From CAINVV01 sp963663675 (GTDB lineage: Bacteria; Bacteroidota; Bacteroidia; Bacteroidales; Prolixibacteraceae), in contig OY760498.1 of the NCBI GenBank assembly GCA_963663675.1, forward strand, positions 2,108,001-2,172,000: a DNA stretch of 64,000 nt. Direction: 5' to 3'. The position numbers and the translations under genes were made by a program. Below are positions 35,922-44,260 of the stretch, piece after piece (position 1 is the stretch's first letter; every line of letters begins with the position of its first letter). The notes beneath the pieces are model-generated. The model searched no databases and was not told the DNA's origin. It was given only the letters and a program-made list of their open reading frames with translations.

Positions 35922-35961
35922 AATAACCAGACGGAGTAGTCATAAAACACAATAGATTAAG

Positions 35962-36678
35962 ATGAAGGTAATTGAATTAAGGAACGTCAACAAGATTTAC
36001 AATTCTTCAGAAGTAAAGGTTCATGCTGTGAACGATGTGACCCTGGATTTTGTTGAAGCAGAGTTTGTTGCCATTGTCGGACCTTCCGGTTCAGGCAAAA
36101 CCACCCTTCTGAACATGATAGGTGGGCTGGATATGCCGACCTCCGGGGAAATAATCATCGACGGGACTAACCTTTCCAGGCTAAAATCCTCAGAACTTAT
36201 TGATTTCAGGCTGAGAAATATCGGATTTGTATTCCAGTCTTACAACCTTATTCCGGTTTTGACAGCGAAAGAAAACGTTGAATTCATCATGACACTTCAG
36301 AAATGGCCTGTAAAAGAAAGAGATGAGCGGACTATCGAACTCTTAACGGCTGTCGGACTTGGCGACAGGATCAACAGCAGGCCTTCAAAGCTCTCCGGAG
36401 GCCAGCAACAAAGAGTGGCAGTGGCCAGGGCACTTGCTTCAAAGCCCAAATTCATACTTGCTGATGAACCGACAGCCAATCTTGATTCCAAATCAGCCAC
36501 GACACTTCTTGAAATTATGGAAAAACTAAATCACGAAGAGTTGATCACTTTTATTTTTTCTACCCACGATCCGCGGGTCGTCAAAATGGCACATCGCGTT
36601 ATCACACTTGAAGACGGAAAAGTAATTTCAGACGACATAAGGGAGCTTCCTCCCGAGATTTCCAAACAGTCAAAATAA
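35962..36678 (+). CDS. ABC transporter ATP-binding protein (LolD/MacB type)
   Basis: A 238-residue nucleotide-binding subunit. Walker A GPSGSGKTTLL is near residue 40, the Q-loop is in GFVFQSYNLIPVLT, the signature LSGGQQQRVAVARAL is near 143, Walker B FILADEPT near 162 and the switch His in FSTHDPRV. The sequence type is that of LolD/FtsE/MacB ATPases, matching the two FtsX-type permeases directly upstream (40 bp gap). The C-terminus lacks any fused domain. The metallophosphoesterase gene starts ten bases after its stop. Confidence 0.94.
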   Translation: MKVIELRNVNKIYNSSEVKVHAVNDVTLDFVEAEFVAIVGPSGSGKTTLLNMIGGLDMPTSGEIIIDGTNLSRLKSSELIDFRLRNIGFVFQSYNLIPVLTAKENVEFIMTLQKWPVKERDERTIELLTAVGLGDRINSRPSKLSGGQQQRVAVARALASKPKFILADEPTANLDSKSATTLLEIMEKLNHEELITFIFSTHDPRVVKMAHRVITLEDGKVISDDIRELPPEISKQSK

Positions 36679-36688
36679 TAATAAAAAG

Positions 36689-37780
36689 ATGTTATTGTCA
36701 ATCAGATCATTACTATTAATCCCATTTTTATTTTTTTCGTTCAAGGGAATTACCCAAAACAACTCTTTCCTGGTATTGGGAGATTTACATTATGACCTCC
36801 TGGAAGACCATGACATGGAATGGCTTCGAACCAAGCCCGATGATCTCAGGCAGGTGACGGAAGAATATACAGTTTACACGAAAAATAACTGGACTGATTT
36901 TATAGGCATTTTGAAGCAGAAAGTTCTGAGCGAAGGATCTGCCATGAAAGGAATTGTACAACTGGGTGACCTTTCAGAAGGTTTAGCGGGTTCAACAGGA
37001 AAAGCCAGGCAGATGGCAGAAAATGCGATGAAAGCTGTTGAAAACGCCAATATGAAGGTTCCGTGGATACTCGTAAAAGGAAATCATGATATAACCGGCC
37101 CCGGGGCTATTGAAGCATTTCAGGAATTTTATCTTCCGATGATTCGCCGCCAGACCAAAAACCAGGAAATCAGGAAAGCCTGTTATTCCTATACTGTTGG
37201 CGATGTTCAGATTACCTGCCTGGATCCGTGGGACAAACAAACTGATATGGTTTCTTTCCTTGAAAAGGAATTTTCTTCTTCCAAAGCTAAATTCAAATTT
37301 GTAGCTATCCATGAACCCGTCATACCCGTTACGGAGCGGTGCTGGCATATTTTACGGTCCGATACTGCAAAACGTGAAAAATTGCTTGAACTTATTGCCA
37401 AAAACCATGCGATTGTTTTATGCGGCCATTTGCACAGGTATTCAGTGGTCTGCAGAAATACAAATTCCGGACCTGTTGTACAGGTAATGGTCATTAGTGT
37501 TGTCAAAGACAGGAAATACATCACACCTTCATATGAGATTACTGAATATGGCCCTTCACTGGCATCCAATGTACCCGATTGGCAACCGGCAACTATGGAG
37601 ACCAGGAAAGCTATTTTAGCTGAAGAAGCTAAACATGTTACTTTTTACAAGCAAACTGATTTGCCCGGGTATGCGCTTTTAAAAATTAACAGTAAAAATG
37701 GGAGTGTTAATTTGGAATATTATGCCGCTTTTGGAAAACAACCCTATGACAAAATTGACCTGACAAAACTAATGAAATAA
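36689..37780 (+). CDS. Exported calcineurin-like metallophosphoesterase
   Basis: A 363-residue enzyme with a signal peptide (SLLLIPFLFFSFKGITQ). The di-metal phosphoesterase motifs are in order: GDLHYD (near 30), GDLSEG (near 95), the GNHD box in VKGNHDITG (near 130), AIHEPV (near 210) and GHLHRY (near 248). The C-terminal 90 residues form an extra domain ending in EYYAAFGKQP. Substrate unknown; periplasmic location is likely. Its position ten bases after the ABC ATPase gene suggests coexpression with the exporter, which may mean the substrate is an envelope lipid or phosphoester. Confidence 0.85.
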   Translation: MLLSIRSLLLIPFLFFSFKGITQNNSFLVLGDLHYDLLEDHDMEWLRTKPDDLRQVTEEYTVYTKNNWTDFIGILKQKVLSEGSAMKGIVQLGDLSEGLAGSTGKARQMAENAMKAVENANMKVPWILVKGNHDITGPGAIEAFQEFYLPMIRRQTKNQEIRKACYSYTVGDVQITCLDPWDKQTDMVSFLEKEFSSSKAKFKFVAIHEPVIPVTERCWHILRSDTAKREKLLELIAKNHAIVLCGHLHRYSVVCRNTNSGPVVQVMVISVVKDRKYITPSYEITEYGPSLASNVPDWQPATMETRKAILAEEAKHVTFYKQTDLPGYALLKINSKNGSVNLEYYAAFGKQPYDKIDLTKLMK

Positions 37781-37827
37781 TCCGGTTCGCATTAATATAT
37801 ATCTGATAAATAGTGTTTTACGACAAC

Positions 37828-38679
37828 TTATTTGTCAAGTGTTATACTTCCGGGTAATTCCTTCAATCCGTAAAACTGGTGCTCAATCCTGTCAGGATAC
37901 ACCTTTACAACCATGAATCCGGAAGGAGCATCTCCATGCGGCATTCCGACAGCGCTTGTTGTCACAACATCAATGTCTCCAAACTTTGAGACCGCATTTT
38001 TATGATAGTGACCTGAAAAAACAGCATTGACTTTTTTGGTTGCGAAAAGTTCCAGGTATTTCATTCGTTTGTCTTTTTCAATATTGAAATAGCCATCCGG
38101 TTCATCATAACTGTTGATGAAAAATGAATAATGGCCGAAAAGTATTATATGGGAAGATTTTTTGTTAATGGACAGTGAATTTTCCAGCCAGTGATATTGT
38201 TTTTGTTCAGCATCAGTGTTATTGCTCTTAATAATCCCGGAATTAAGGCCAATGAAGAGTGAATTTTTATGAATAAATGAAAACCTGTCATACCCATAGG
38301 TGTGGATAAATGCTGCTATACTGGAACTGTCCGGTACGTTTCCGATATCATGGTTTCCGGGGACCAAATATACCGGAATATCTGGATTGATATTCGTAGT
38401 TATTCTCTTAAATTCCTTAATTTGCATGGTATCAAGCCGGTCATTTACAAGGTCTCCCGTGATCACAACAAAATCCGGCTTTAACCTGTTGACTCCTTTT
38501 ACCGCCTCTTCGTACAGTTGCGTTTCCTTCCCGAATCCTTTGTTGTTTTCATACATACCAAACTGTGGATCAGTAATTTGGATAAAAAACCAAGGCTTTG
38601 AATTGTTTTTCTGTGCAGTTCCAATCCCTGATGAAAAAACAAACAACAATAAGAGAAAAGTAATTCTGAATGATTTCAT
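37828..38679 (-). CDS. Exported metallophosphoesterase, CPPED1-like
   Basis: A second periplasmic phosphoesterase, 283 residues, signal peptide ending SGIGTAQK. Metal-site motifs are ITDPQFG near residue 36, TGDLVND near 75, PGNHDIGN near 107, LFGHYSFF near 180 and FSGHYHKNA near 226. The ITDPQFGMYE start resembles the CPPED1 subgroup of calcineurin-like enzymes. It converges on the exporter-linked phosphoesterase but is unlike it in the C-terminal part, so it is not a recent duplicate. Substrate not predictable. Confidence 0.85.
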   Translation of the reverse strand: MKSFRITFLLLLFVFSSGIGTAQKNNSKPWFFIQITDPQFGMYENNKGFGKETQLYEEAVKGVNRLKPDFVVITGDLVNDRLDTMQIKEFKRITTNINPDIPVYLVPGNHDIGNVPDSSSIAAFIHTYGYDRFSFIHKNSLFIGLNSGIIKSNNTDAEQKQYHWLENSLSINKKSSHIILFGHYSFFINSYDEPDGYFNIEKDKRMKYLELFATKKVNAVFSGHYHKNAVSKFGDIDVVTTSAVGMPHGDAPSGFMVVKVYPDRIEHQFYGLKELPGSITLDK

Positions 38680-38749
38680 TTTCTAAAGACGAATAAAAAT
38701 TAATATTCCTGCAAAATAAGAAATATTGATTTCAATTGATTCATTCATC

Positions 38750-40234
38750 CTACTTTCCAATTCCGTACACGATTCTGAAATGATAACCATAAACAGCAAA
38801 CTGGACGGCATCCTTCATTAGTTGAGGTCTTTTCAGCAGGGTCCACATCAGTAATTTCCAAAATTCGCCTCTTCCCTTGTTTATTATTCCAATAATTATT
38901 ACCGTTTTAAATAAACTACTGACCAAAGAAAAGCGAACTTTCTTTTTTACAGCATAGAGTTGTTCATAATTGAGAAGAAACTGACGAACCCTTTTGTAAT
39001 AGGGCTTGATTGAATATATGTTGTTAATCAGTCTGTTGTATCCATCCAATAATTCACTTGGATTCATTTTGGTAATGAAATTCATTGAAGCATCTGTATT
39101 GTTGCCACTCGAAGAATTAATCAGCCTGTTTTCAGATTTCAATCGTTTGTACAGAGCTGTATTTTTGGGTGCATGCAGTATGCCAACCATAGCAGAAACT
39201 ATACCGCTTTTCTGGATAAAATCAATCTGCTTCTGAAAAACAGAAGGAGTATCCGAGTCAAAACCGACAATAAACCCGCCGGAAACAGACATCCCTGCTT
39301 TTTGAATTTTCTTTACACATTCAAGCAAATCCCTGTTCCTGTTCTGACCCTTGTTACAATCCTGAAGAGAAAGCTCATCCGGCGTCTCAATCCCAATAAA
39401 TGTGGAGACAAACCCAGCTGCGACCATCATTGTCAAAAGTTCATCATCATCAGCAAGGTTGATAGAGGTCTGTGTTTCAAATGTAAACGGAAAATTATGA
39501 TTTTGCATCCATTGCATCAGAGCTGGCAACAGATTTGTCTTGATTTCATGTTTGTTGCCGATAAAATTATCATCCACAACAAGAACGGGACCGCGCCAGT
39601 TCAGGCTGTATAAGGCTTCCAGCTCAGCTAAAATCTGATTTGTTTGTTTCATCCGTACTTTGTGTCCCAGTAGCGTGGTAATCTCGCAAAAATCACAAGC
39701 AAACGGGCATCCTCTTGTAACCTGGATGTTCATAACCACATAATCCTTTCTTGACAACAGTTGGTACTCTGGAACTGGTGTGGTAGAAATGTCAGCAAAT
39801 TTGTCGGTATTATATATTCGCTCAGGCACATTTCCAAGGGCCAGATCCGCGAGAAAAGGTGGCAGGGTAATCTCTGCTTCATTCAGGATAAAATGGTCAA
39901 TTTGGGGATAATTATCGTATTCCTGGGTGAAAAGCGGACCACCTGCGACCATTTTTGCTTTATATTTAAGACACTCTCCAATTACCACCTCTACTGATAT
40001 CTTTTGGATGGACATTGCACTTATGAAGACATAATCAGCCCATTGAATGTCGGTTGGCTTAAGCGTAGTAACATTCATGTCTGTTAATCTCTTTTCCCAT
40101 GTTTTTGGGAGCATTGCTGCGATTGTTATCAATCCCAACGGAGGTACCGTGGCCTTTTTGGAAATAAAACGCATAGCATGCTTAAAGCTCCAGAAAGAAT
40201 CCGGATACTTCGGATAAACCAATAATATTTTCAT
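38750..40234 (-). CDS. Radical SAM protein with N-terminal B12-binding-like domain and DUF4070-like tail
   Basis: A 494-residue class B-like radical SAM enzyme. An N-terminal Rossmann-type cobalamin-binding-like domain (about 1-135, VPPLGLITIAAMLP, FISAMSIQK, VAGGPLF) lacks the base-on DxHxxG motif. The radical SAM core has the iron-sulfur motif CPFACDFC and VVDDNFIGN. The C-terminal part (MNPSELLDGYNRLINNIYSI) resembles DUF4070 of hopanoid and similar methyltransferases. Such proteins methylate or rearrange lipids or metabolites; the substrate here is unknown. Transcribed alone from the 344-bp region upstream. Confidence 0.85.
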   Translation of the reverse strand: MKILLVYPKYPDSFWSFKHAMRFISKKATVPPLGLITIAAMLPKTWEKRLTDMNVTTLKPTDIQWADYVFISAMSIQKISVEVVIGECLKYKAKMVAGGPLFTQEYDNYPQIDHFILNEAEITLPPFLADLALGNVPERIYNTDKFADISTTPVPEYQLLSRKDYVVMNIQVTRGCPFACDFCEITTLLGHKVRMKQTNQILAELEALYSLNWRGPVLVVDDNFIGNKHEIKTNLLPALMQWMQNHNFPFTFETQTSINLADDDELLTMMVAAGFVSTFIGIETPDELSLQDCNKGQNRNRDLLECVKKIQKAGMSVSGGFIVGFDSDTPSVFQKQIDFIQKSGIVSAMVGILHAPKNTALYKRLKSENRLINSSSGNNTDASMNFITKMNPSELLDGYNRLINNIYSIKPYYKRVRQFLLNYEQLYAVKKKVRFSLVSSLFKTVIIIGIINKGRGEFWKLLMWTLLKRPQLMKDAVQFAVYGYHFRIVYGIGK

Positions 40235-40578
40235 TGTTCAAGCATTAAAGACTCAACAATGTACCATCAGTTTACCGTCAAGTTATTATAGAATTATAGA
40301 AAAAATTTATAAAATTCACACTTTTTTATTCACACTTCTTTTTTGTACTTGAGTTTTACTCCCAAAAGCCAATGATACTGTAACCGCCAGAACCCGCATT
40401 TTCCATTTGTAACATTATTTGAAAGTATGGAAAATCCAGTCGGTTCAAGGAGTTTTCATTTGCAGTTTTGAGAAAAGACATATTCCATGCCGATTTCAGG
40501 TACCATACTTAGGGACTTGTTGCCGGGCTAGTATTCAATCAACTATCACCGAATTAATTTCTGAAAGTGTTAAATTGA
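40235..40578. other. Intergenic region with short direct repeats upstream of the radical SAM gene
   Basis: Within the 344-bp gene-free stretch are a tandem ATTATAGA pair (40285-40292, 40293-40300) and two ATTCACACTT copies 14 bp apart (40314-40323, 40328-40337). Both pairs lie 50-100 bp before the start at 40234. They could be operator half-sites or chance in AT-rich DNA. Nothing else was recognised up to 40578. Confidence 0.4.
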
Positions 40579-41184
40579 TTAGTCAGGCCGGCATATATCG
40601 GGGATCAGGATTGTCTCGCTTTCCTCTAAAGACATCATGGCATTTATCAGCCTGGCACCTTCAAACAGGCACAAATCATCCAGAGTGATGGAAATTGGCT
40701 TTATCAGATTCATTTGGATATAATACTCTCTCCTGGTTCCGCACAATAGCGGATATTCTGGTGTGTACCATTTCCCTTCCTTCAGAAAAACTATATTGGT
40801 AAAACTGGTATCCGTTACCAGGCCATTTTTGATGATCAGGATCTCATCCGAATTTCCCCTCATTTTCAACTGATTGTTAAGTTTATCCCGGTTCTTGAAC
40901 TTGTAATCGTATTCAATGGAATCGTCTATTACCAATTTCAAACTTCTAATTGGTTTTAATTTATAAATCACATATTCAACTTCTTCAATTTCTTCTGAAT
41001 AAGTGACCCTGCACTTTAAAATAGTATTTTTCAGATTTTCCGGCACGGTGAGAAGTTGAATCAATGAAATCTTATCTGTCCTGTTAAAGAAATGAAGCCT
41101 GGAACGATTCATCCGCTCTTCATGCAATGGTATCCTTTGAAAGGCACCTTTTTCCCAGCAAATGGTTTCAATTAGTTGCAACAT
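40579..41184 (-). CDS. pabC: Aminodeoxychorismate lyase-like class IV aminotransferase
   Basis: A PLP enzyme of fold type IV, expected to turn 4-amino-4-deoxychorismate into 4-aminobenzoate and pyruvate for folate synthesis. I chose ATG 41184 (QLIETICWEKGAFQRIPLHE) over an upstream TTG. Visible segments are HEERMNRSR, the catalytic-Lys region EYDYKFKNRDKLN, TSFTNIVFLKEG and TPEYPLLCGTRREYY. At 202 residues it is short for the family. It overlaps the pabB gene by 17 bp, which supports the PabC role over other class IV aminotransferases. Confidence 0.85.
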   Translation of the reverse strand: MLQLIETICWEKGAFQRIPLHEERMNRSRLHFFNRTDKISLIQLLTVPENLKNTILKCRVTYSEEIEEVEYVIYKLKPIRSLKLVIDDSIEYDYKFKNRDKLNNQLKMRGNSDEILIIKNGLVTDTSFTNIVFLKEGKWYTPEYPLLCGTRREYYIQMNLIKPISITLDDLCLFEGARLINAMMSLEESETILIPDICRPD

Positions 41185-42145
41185 AAACTTTGTCAATTAA
41201 TTCCTGGTATTCCTTCTCAGGATCGCTGTTGTTCGTAATGCCCCCTCCACTCCTGAAGTATAGCCTGTTTTTGTTCTTTTCAATAAAACGGATCATTACA
41301 GCCGAATCCAGGCTTTTGCCATCAAAAATTCCAAATACTCCTGTATAATAACCTCGTGGATCTTTTTCAGTTTCCCTGATTATTTTCACCGTGGAATCTT
41401 TAGGCGCACCACATATAGATCCGGCAGGAATTAAACGGCTGATAATGGTTCCGAGATTTGACTGATAATCCGGATCAAGGTTACCCGTTATTTCTGAGCT
41501 TACCTGGAGAAGCATTTTATCATGTGTATTGATCTTTTCCAGGTACCTGTATTTTTCAACTTTCACATTTTGAGCCACCATCGACAAGTCATTGCGTATC
41601 AAGTCTACGATAGTTGCATGTTCAGCTTTTTCCTTCTCGTCGGCCATGATTGTTTCAGCTGCATTTTCCGTTGATGCATCAATTGTTCCCTTCATGGGAT
41701 AGGAAGAAATTTTGCCACCAGCAATTTTCACAAAGCATTCGGGAGAAAACAGGACAAACTTGTTCCTGAATAGTAATTTATAGGACGCCGAACTTTTTTC
41801 AAAGATTCTTCTGAGGCTCCAGTTTGTCTGTATTTCTGTTGCAAAGGTCAGGTTAATCAGGAAAGTGTTACCGAACCGGATCTGGCTCAATACTTTGTCA
41901 AACGACATTTTATAGGTACCAAAATCTACAGGATATTTGACAAAATGAAGTGGTTTATTGAGCAATATCCGGTCATCATAGTTGCGTAGCCCTTTTACTG
42001 AATAATAAATCCCTTTCTTCGCAGCACTTTCAAGAGGTATTATTATTGGATCATCTATCTCAAAATCAATGACAAATAAGAATGGAATACCTTCCTGACC
42101 CATCCTGTTCATCTTCCTTATAAAATTTTCAAATTTTACTTTCAT
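41168..42145 (-). CDS. pabB: Aminodeoxychorismate synthase component I
   Basis: Converts chorismate and ammonia to 4-amino-4-deoxychorismate. The 325-residue protein is a chorismate-binding domain only, without the N-terminal lobe usual in E. coli PabB. Motifs are SYPMKGTIDA, IVDLIRNDLSMVA, GSICGAPKDSTVKIIRE and YYTGVFGIFDG, with YFRSGGGITNNSDPEKEYQE at the end. No glutamine amidotransferase (PabA) gene is adjacent, so ammonia must come from a partner elsewhere. The start lies in a heptamer repeat; pabC overlaps the 3' end. Probably cotranscribed with the Crp/Fnr gene 30 bp upstream. Confidence 0.9.
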   Translation of the reverse strand: MKVKFENFIRKMNRMGQEGIPFLFVIDFEIDDPIIIPLESAAKKGIYYSVKGLRNYDDRILLNKPLHFVKYPVDFGTYKMSFDKVLSQIRFGNTFLINLTFATEIQTNWSLRRIFEKSSASYKLLFRNKFVLFSPECFVKIAGGKISSYPMKGTIDASTENAAETIMADEKEKAEHATIVDLIRNDLSMVAQNVKVEKYRYLEKINTHDKMLLQVSSEITGNLDPDYQSNLGTIISRLIPAGSICGAPKDSTVKIIRETEKDPRGYYTGVFGIFDGKSLDSAVMIRFIEKNKNRLYFRSGGGITNNSDPEKEYQELIDKVYVATN

Positions 42146-42166
42146 AACTCATAACTCATAACTCAT
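42143..42166 (-). repeat. Heptamer repeat with four ATG codons at the pabB start
   Basis: On the minus strand the heptamer AGTTATG occurs three times in tandem after an initial ATG, so four ATGs occur seven bases apart and the last is the pabB start. The first two would read the five-codon peptide MSYEL. One stops three bases before and the other overlaps the pabB ATG as ATGA. Confidence 0.7.
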
Positions 42167-42175
42167 CTCTTGCAT

Positions 42176-42847
42176 CTATTTTCCCAGAATCTGATTCAAC
42201 TTAGCTAGATCCAGTATTTTGACACTTTCTCTGGACCAGGTTAAAATTCCCTGATTCTCCATTTCCAGGATTATTCTTGAAAGGGATGGGCGTGTTATCC
42301 CAAACAGTGCAGCCAGGTTTGTCTGCGTTTTTTCTATGGTTATCAGATCGTTGGCGCCATTTTTCATCTGTTGTAAAAGGAAATAGGCTATTTTTTCCCG
42401 GATTGTTTTAAGAGACAGAAAAGTGATCTTACCGGATAAAAACTGTGCCTTTCCGGAAACGATGTTGATGTAATTTACCATCACCCGTGGTTCCAGAGAA
42501 AGCATGGAAATGAAATCCTTTTTGGGGATAACCAGGATCTTCCCATCGGTTATGGCACTTAGATATACAGGAAACCGGCTTTGCGGACCGAACAGAAATG
42601 CTGCTGCAACCATTTGTGGTGAATCCAACTCTTCAATTTTCAATGAATTACCAGCAAAATCAACCATTTCACCCTGAAGTCTTCCACTGATCAAAAGTAT
42701 TGCTTTATCAACATTTTCGCCTGCCTGAGCGAGCATTTCCCCACTTCTAAACTGCTTGAAATAATGATTAATACGTTGGAACAAAGTAATTAATTCCTCG
42801 GCTGATAATCCCCTGAAAAGAGGAGAACTCGATAAGACATGGTACAT
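42176..42847 (-). CDS. Crp/Fnr-family transcriptional regulator
   Basis: A 223-residue regulator with an N-terminal cyclic-nucleotide-binding-like barrel (about 15-125: MLAQAGENVDKAILLISGRL), a long dimer helix, and a C-terminal winged helix-turn-helix (TNLAALFGITRPSLSRIILE). No cysteine cluster for an iron-sulfur centre is seen, so it is not a classical oxygen-sensing FNR. It may sense heme-NO or another ligand, as in HcpR/DNR-like relatives. Divergent from a ferredoxin-cupin pair across 135 bp that contain a matching palindrome, which makes those genes the likely targets. Confidence 0.88.
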   Translation of the reverse strand: MYHVLSSSPLFRGLSAEELITLFQRINHYFKQFRSGEMLAQAGENVDKAILLISGRLQGEMVDFAGNSLKIEELDSPQMVAAAFLFGPQSRFPVYLSAITDGKILVIPKKDFISMLSLEPRVMVNYINIVSGKAQFLSGKITFLSLKTIREKIAYFLLQQMKNGANDLITIEKTQTNLAALFGITRPSLSRIILEMENQGILTWSRESVKILDLAKLNQILGK

Positions 42848-42867
42848 CTGAACTAAATTTTAGATAA

Positions 42868-42883
42868 TGTAACAAATGTTACA
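42868..42883. promoter_or_regulatory. Palindromic Crp/Fnr-type operator
   Basis: TGTAACAAATGTTACA is a perfect dyad (TGTAAC-N4-GTTACA), the shape bound by Crp/Fnr proteins. It lies 20 bases before the regulator gene start and centres about 41-43 bases upstream of the transcription start predicted for the ferredoxin gene. Confidence 0.7.
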
Positions 42884-42904
42884 TTTAAAATTAAAACTCT
42901 GGTA

Positions 42905-42912
42905 TACTTTTG
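42905..42912 (+). promoter_or_regulatory. -7 promoter element of the ferredoxin-cupin operon
   Basis: TACTTTTG matches TAnnTTTG. Where the -33 TTTG should be (42882-42885) there is instead the edge of the palindrome, as expected for an activator-dependent promoter. Confidence 0.6.
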
Positions 42913-42982
42913 AAACGAAATTAGTATTAATAATGTTTAAAAGGTCAAACCTTTTTGACACTCAAATTTAAAAATTCGTTTT

Positions 42983-43864
42983 ATGAAGCGTGATATTATA
43001 AAGATTGATGAAGATAAATGCACCGGATGTGGTGATTGTGTGCCAAATTGTCATGAAGGAGCGTTACAAATCATAGACGGCAAGGTAAGGCTGGTAAGCG
43101 AACTGATGTGCGATGGTTTGGGCGCTTGCATTGGCCATTGTCCAGAAGGAGCTATTACAATTGAACAGCGGGAGGCAGAACCGTACGATGAAAATAAAGT
43201 TATGCAAATTATGGTTGGAAAAGGGTTTAATACAGTTGTAGCACATCTGAGACACCTTAAGGAACACAATGAAACCACATTTTTGAAGCAGGGAATGGGC
43301 TATCTTATACAAAATGAAGCAAAATTGAGCTTTAAGGTTCAGGATGTTAAAAATGCTGTACATCAGACTGTTGCTTCTGCGACGAGCTCAGGTTGTGGTG
43401 GGGGTTGTCCTGGTTCGCAGACTGTTGTCTTCGATCCTTCAACATTAAAACCAATGGGACAGGACAAAATAATTTCTGCTGCATCACAGCTAAGGCAATG
43501 GCCGGTTCAGCTTCACCTGATTAATCCGGCTGCCGCCTATTTTCAGGCTTCAGACCTTTTGGTCGCATCCGACTGCTCAGCCTTTTCTATGGGCGATTTT
43601 CACTCTAACTGGTTAAAAAACAAGTCATTGGTTATTGCCTGCCCTAAATTGGACCAAGGCAAGGAAACCTACCTGAAGAAATTCATTGATTTAATCGATG
43701 GTTCAAAGGTAAATACGATCACTGTACTGATAATGGAAGTACCCTGTTGCGGTGGTTTGCTTCAATTGGTTGAGATGGCTGTCCGGCGTTCGTCAAGAAA
43801 AGTTCCTGTAAAAGCTGTCACAGTTAGTATAAAAGGAGAGATTATTGATGAACAATGGGTTTAA
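42983..43864 (+). CDS. 4Fe-4S ferredoxin-type protein
   Basis: A 293-residue cytosolic iron-sulfur protein. The first cluster motif is CTGCGDCVPNCHEGAL (near residues 12-27). The second is incomplete: CDGLGACIGHCPEGAI keeps three cysteines at other spacing. A cysteine-rich CGGGCPGSQ hinge follows, then a larger domain with IACPKLDQGKETY and EVPCCGGLLQLVEMA. Proteins of this type occur next to hybrid-cluster protein genes and Crp/Fnr regulators in anaerobes, probably serving nitrosative-stress or electron-transfer reactions. No hcp gene is here. It probably shares a transcript with the cupin gene 54 bp downstream. Confidence 0.85.
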   Translation: MKRDIIKIDEDKCTGCGDCVPNCHEGALQIIDGKVRLVSELMCDGLGACIGHCPEGAITIEQREAEPYDENKVMQIMVGKGFNTVVAHLRHLKEHNETTFLKQGMGYLIQNEAKLSFKVQDVKNAVHQTVASATSSGCGGGCPGSQTVVFDPSTLKPMGQDKIISAASQLRQWPVQLHLINPAAAYFQASDLLVASDCSAFSMGDFHSNWLKNKSLVIACPKLDQGKETYLKKFIDLIDGSKVNTITVLIMEVPCCGGLLQLVEMAVRRSSRKVPVKAVTVSIKGEIIDEQWV

Positions 43865-43918
43865 TTAAACCATGTTATATAGTTATAAAATAGTTATTTA
43901 GTACAAAAATATTCAATT

Positions 43919-44260
43919 ATGGAAACAGGTAAGCTTTTTAATCTTGCCAAAGATATCGAATACTCAAAAGATGCAGTAGTAAGCAAGACAATTATCAAAA
44001 AAACTACTGGAACAGTAACTTTATTTTCCTTTGATGCCGGCCAGGGACTAAGCCCACATGTGGCTCCGTTTGATGCTTTGGTGCAGATTCTGGATGGTGA
44101 ATGTTCCTTCTTGATCGAAGAAACCAAATATCCTATGGTCATAGGTGACAGTATAATATTGCCTGCAGGTAAAATACATGCTGTTGAGGCAGTTAAACCT
44201 TTCAAAATGCTACTAACGATGATTAAAGTCTTAGACATCGGTGTACGCAGGGCTGATTGA
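43919..44260 (+). CDS. Small cupin-domain protein
   Basis: A 113-residue single-domain cupin, a small beta barrel that usually binds a metal. The segments TLFSFDAGQGLSPHVAPFDA and GDSIILPAGKIHAVEAVKPF correspond to the two cupin motifs. The first has one His and the second one His (IHAV), so the metal site may be reduced. No signal peptide. It follows the ferredoxin-type gene in the same direction and is a common partner in Crp/Fnr-controlled anaerobic loci; role unknown. Confidence 0.86.
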   Translation: METGKLFNLAKDIEYSKDAVVSKTIIKKTTGTVTLFSFDAGQGLSPHVAPFDALVQILDGECSFLIEETKYPMVIGDSIILPAGKIHAVEAVKPFKMLLTMIKVLDIGVRRAD

